A stretch of DNA of 43,092 nt from an uncultured Aquimarina sp. (GTDB lineage: Bacteria > Bacteroidota > Bacteroidia > Flavobacteriales > Flavobacteriaceae): contig CANMLU010000024.1 of the NCBI GenBank assembly GCA_947498815.1, positions 1-43,092 of the forward strand, read 5' to 3'. The position numbers were made by a program, and so were the translations under genes. A model generated the notes under the pieces. The model did no database searches. It was not told where the DNA came from and worked only from the letters and a program-made list of their open reading frames with translations. This document shows positions 40,597 to 43,092 of the stretch, piece by piece (the first letter of the stretch is position 1; each line of letters starts with the position of its first letter).

Positions 40597-41091
40597 TTAT
40601 TCATTCTTATACAGATTAGCAATTTTAGTAAAGTCCATTGAAGTATTAATTTCATAAAAATATTTCAATTGCCATTTCTGAGTTCGTTCTGCTTGTTTGT
40701 TTTTTGCAATGTCCCAATTCGGGTACACTCGAAACCCTCTTTTCCCTTCTTTTTTTTTAGTTGAGATTATTCCTTCTTTGATCAACACAGATTTTGGGAA
40801 AGCAAATTGTCCGAACTTGCTTTCAGTTCGCACATTTATGGTATAGAAATCAATACGGTCAGTTTCGTTAAAAGGTTCAATCTGTCCGTTTTCGTTTCGT
40901 TTCCAGAAGGTCACAAATTGCCCAACTTTTTTAGGAGTGACTTTAGCGCTTCGGCTTATAATACTCTGTCCGTTCAGTTCAAATCTGCAGGCGTCATATG
41001 CTTTACTTTCTGGTTCAAGCTTGAAGTTCGAAATCTGAAAATCACATGTATCATACACTTCATTTTTGATTTGATTCAGATTAGTATTCAT
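40597..41091 (-). CDS. MepB family protein
   Basis: The 164-aa cytoplasmic protein matches MepB: YDACRFELNGQSIISRSAKV, TPKKVGQFVTFWKR, IDFYTINVRTESKFGQFAFP, then RGFRVYPNWD and TQKWQLKYF. MepB lies in the mepRAB operon of Staphylococcus aureus, but its biochemical role is undefined. No MATE exporter or MarR regulator is near this copy, so only the family can be named. A GCTGTC/GACAGC hairpin lies downstream at 40538-40555. Confidence 0.88.
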   Translation of the reverse strand: MNTNLNQIKNEVYDTCDFQISNFKLEPESKAYDACRFELNGQSIISRSAKVTPKKVGQFVTFWKRNENGQIEPFNETDRIDFYTINVRTESKFGQFAFPKSVLIKEGIISTKKKEGKRGFRVYPNWDIAKNKQAERTQKWQLKYFYEINTSMDFTKIANLYKNE

Positions 41092-41121
41092 GTATTTTAT
41101 ACAGTTTGTTATCCATATTTT

Positions 41122-41610
41122 TTATTTTTTATCAATTTCAAAAATATGATTGTAATGAAGCCAAAACTCTTTTCCGCTCACTAGGTCATTATTCGAAAAC
41201 GAATCATTTCTTAAAATTCCTTTTAGAAGACTTCTGTCCTTTTCAACGATCTCGACCCAAATACGTTCAACATCATTTTCTTTGTCCATAAATTTTAGCT
41301 TAACATAATCACCTTTTTTGATTTCTTCTTTTTCCTTTTTAGTGCGTATAGGATGCTCATAAATCATTTCAGTAGCAGATTTACAAATATCGATTAATTC
41401 AACTCCATTTTTTTCAAATGTTGGAAGGCGCAAGTCAAATTTTATTTCAGAGTATTCTGCTTTATACTTTTCTAATATTTTCAATTCTTTTTTACTTAGC
41501 GGAACTTCTTTTCCGAAATATTTATCCTCTTTTCTTTTTTCTTTTTTCAACGAAAAGAATACAATAATTCCGATGATAATGAAGACAATTATGTTGATCA
41601 AATAACTCAT
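41122..41610 (-). CDS. DUF2314-like membrane-anchored protein
   Basis: The 162-aa protein has one N-terminal TM helix (LINIIVFIIIGIIVFFSL) and a basic linker. The C-terminal half KKGDYVKLKFMDKENDVERI followed by WVEIVEKDRSLLKGILRNDS has the DUF2314 pattern, with a following low-affinity match in FWLHYNHIFEI. Family function is unknown. It lies 30 bp upstream of the MepB gene on the same strand, so the two may be co-transcribed. Confidence 0.75.
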   Translation of the reverse strand: MSYLINIIVFIIIGIIVFFSLKKEKRKEDKYFGKEVPLSKKELKILEKYKAEYSEIKFDLRLPTFEKNGVELIDICKSATEMIYEHPIRTKKEKEEIKKGDYVKLKFMDKENDVERIWVEIVEKDRSLLKGILRNDSFSNNDLVSGKEFWLHYNHIFEIDKK

Positions 41611-41707
41611 TTGTAAATTGTGAGTAGCGGTTCGTGTATTAAATATAGCGTTTTAAAAAGTGCTAACTTTTTGGATTAACACAAAGCCGAATTTTTATAT
41701 TTTGGTT

Positions 41708-42829
41708 TTAATTTTCATAGGAGTGTATTTTTTTAAATCTTGGTGAATTGGGGTAGTATTTACTGGCTAATTCCACGACTTCCTTTAATTCTCTTTTCCG
41801 CCCTTGCCTTTCCAACCTTCTTACCGTGCCAGACAGAGTTTGTGCGGCATAGAATGAATCTTCGAGCGGAATAATTTCGAACCCATAGTCATTAGAAAGA
41901 TTATAATAAAAGGATTCTATCTCTTTTGCGGGACTCTTAGCGTTCCAGAAATCTCTGTATGGAATATTCCATCTGTCAAAGGGATAAATGTTTTCCAGGC
42001 CACGTTCGATTCCAGATATAGACATTCCATAATGGTTTTCGTTTTTAAGAATTTCTATTTTATAATTGATGTTAGGGTTTGCAGTGTTTTCAAGTTTTTG
42101 ATTTAGTTCGTTATAGGCTAAAGATTCTTCTTTAGGCCTTCTCCTTAGGTCATCACCAGCCTTACCAATATATATGGCACTCTTAGAGCGATTTTTATCC
42201 TGAATGGCATACAGAACTCTTTCTGCAATGGTTTTTCCGGTTGATGTCTTTACCGCCAATTCTGCTGCAAGAACAATATATCCATCAAACACGTCTGGTT
42301 CATTCCAAAAGGATTCCAACACAGGGCCAAAGGTTGGCGACATTCCTATAATTGTGTGGTGATTATTTACTCTGTACGTATTTTCCAAGAAAGGGACTAA
42401 CTCTTTTTTTAAGAACCTTATGTAGTCTTTAATTTTTTTTCCATCGGCATCACCAAAGAAAGTATCACCATTTGGATAACTCAATTGCATGGCCATGTCA
42501 TAGCGACTATCAGTAGTATTTGGTATGCCCACCACGATGCTTTCTGGCATTTCATTTCTGGAAGCTTTGATTTTTACAATTGAAGCGGCGATTTCGAACA
42601 AATACTCTGCATCCAAAACAATTATAACTGGATAGCTTTGGATATTTCTAGTATAATTTTGTGGTAGCGATATGAATATTTCCCTATTTTCATTTAAAAC
42701 TTCAGAAAATAGATTTGAACTTTCTCCAATGACTATTCCCTTAGCTGTGTTTGCCGTGTGTTTTTCTGAATCAGATGAATGGCAAGACAAAAAAATAAAC
42801 AATAGTATAAATCTAAATATTGGTTTCAT
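41708..42829 (-). CDS. Alpha/beta-hydrolase-fold esterase lipoprotein
   Basis: The 373-aa protein has a lipoprotein signal (ILLFIFLSC, Cys16) and an esterase-D-like alpha/beta hydrolase domain at about 45-290. REIFISLPQNYTRNIQSYPV and IIVLDAEYLF are typical openings. The nucleophile is probably Ser164 in IIGMSPTFGP, where most relatives have GxSxGG. His266 in NENHYGM is the likely catalytic base, and Asp226 or Asp227 the likely acid. A short helical C-terminal extension follows (about 300-373). Substrate is unknown; siderophore or acyl-ester cleavage are the usual roles. Confidence 0.88.
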   Translation of the reverse strand: MKPIFRFILLFIFLSCHSSDSEKHTANTAKGIVIGESSNLFSEVLNENREIFISLPQNYTRNIQSYPVIIVLDAEYLFEIAASIVKIKASRNEMPESIVVGIPNTTDSRYDMAMQLSYPNGDTFFGDADGKKIKDYIRFLKKELVPFLENTYRVNNHHTIIGMSPTFGPVLESFWNEPDVFDGYIVLAAELAVKTSTGKTIAERVLYAIQDKNRSKSAIYIGKAGDDLRRRPKEESLAYNELNQKLENTANPNINYKIEILKNENHYGMSISGIERGLENIYPFDRWNIPYRDFWNAKSPAKEIESFYYNLSNDYGFEIIPLEDSFYAAQTLSGTVRRLERQGRKRELKEVVELASKYYPNSPRFKKIHSYEN

Positions 42830-42906
42830 TTTTTCTCAAATTGACTACAATAATTGTATATGTATAAAAGTACATATATTTCTATAATGGCGATTTTGGA
42901 AGTTGA

Positions 42907-43030
42907 GGGTGGGTTTTGTGTGAAATTTTAATTGAAGAATGGCACGGATTACAAATCCGCGCGATCGGGGGTGGGGTTTGTGTGAAATTTTAGTTGAAGA
43001 ATGGCGCGGATTGCAACCTTAAATCCGTAG
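42907..43030. repeat. G-rich REP-like double repeat
   Basis: Two copies of a unit of about 55 bases begin 62 bp apart (42907 and 42969). Each starts GGGTGGG(T/G)TTTGTGTG, continues GAAATTTTA(A/G)TTGAAGAATG, and ends in a hairpin CGGATT...AATCCG (42945-42959 and 43007-43027). The first hairpin has a 3-nt loop, the second a 9-nt loop. Confidence 0.7.
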
Positions 43031-43047
43031 GTCTATGGCAAAAAACA

Positions 43048-43085
43048 ACCGCAAACCTTTGGTAATAAATAGTTTGCGGTTTTTG
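43048..43085. terminator. Hairpin terminator at the right edge
   Basis: ACCGCAAAC (43048-43056) pairs perfectly with GTTTGCGGT (43072-43080) and is followed by TTTT on the plus strand. An A-rich run precedes it, so it can serve a minus-strand gene lying beyond the window. No plus-strand gene in the window ends just before it. Confidence 0.7.
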
Positions 43086-43092
43086 GTGTTTT

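Overview
The window is low-GC DNA (about one third G+C by eye) from a marine-type Flavobacteriaceae bacterium, most like Aquimarina and its relatives. Support for this: promoters carry the Bacteroidetes -7 box TAnnTTTG rather than a sigma70 -10, genes lack clear Shine-Dalgarno sites, and protein families are typical of the group (DUF6702 next to an M1 peptidase, CarboxypepD_reg-like proteins, DUF6090, PD40 lipoproteins, GG-leader peptides, collagen-like secreted proteins). I saw no rRNA, CRISPR array, transposase, integrase or phage gene.

Layout. 1-0.85 kb: 5' part of a secreted collagen-like protein that runs off the left edge. 1.2 kb: tRNA-Gly(TCC) with terminator. 1.3-12.5 kb: a glycan locus built around a divergent promoter region at 7468-7788. 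Leftward it has an N-formyltransferase-like gene, a GtrB-type GT2, a GT-C/TPR membrane protein and a second GT2. Rightward it has a WecE-type aminotransferase, a second GT-C/TPR protein and a polytopic protein. A LPG_synthase_TM-type protein flanks it. Together they suggest synthesis and transfer of a glycan carrying a 4-amino-4,6-dideoxyhexose, possibly N-formylated. 12.5-14.2 kb: glutaminase and peptidase E. 14.3-19.3 kb: two CarboxypepD_reg-like proteins, a DUF6702 protein, a large M1 peptidase and TatA. 19.6-21.1 kb: a subtilase lipoprotein. 21.2-25.8 kb: O-methyltransferase, an unlisted 50-aa GG-leader Cys/Pro-rich peptide (RiPP or bacteriocin-like), kynureninase, an AraC regulator and an MFS transporter.

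25.9-31.7 kb: a redox or stress-flavoured set on the minus strand (DJ-1/PfpI, Crp/Fnr, cupredoxin, AhpD-like, a 51-aa peptide, DoxX, a small secreted protein and an AraC regulator). Three promoters here share one operator architecture: CGGGAA-N3-TTGACAA-N5-YRGGAA, with half-sites exactly 21 bp apart and a fixed 42-nt offset to the -7 TTTG. This looks like a small AraC regulon. One operator overlaps the 3' end and stop codon of the AraC gene itself.

31.8-42.8 kb: minus-strand accessory and housekeeping genes (GNAT, RlmF, PD40 lipoprotein, DUF6090, several unknown proteins, MepB, DUF2314-like, esterase). They are interrupted at 36.3-38.4 kb by a compositionally distinct module: a 295-aa helical protein without a signal peptide, an unlisted 59-aa two-TM protein and a 113-aa protein on the other strand. 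The right end holds a G-rich REP-like double repeat and a terminator.

The observations I would follow first are the three-promoter AraC operator set, the 50-aa GG-leader peptide, the 36.3-38.4 kb unknown module, and the TPR-tailed GT-C pair with the catalytic-Asn-lacking formyltransferase. All functional statements come from reading the sequence; no database search was run.
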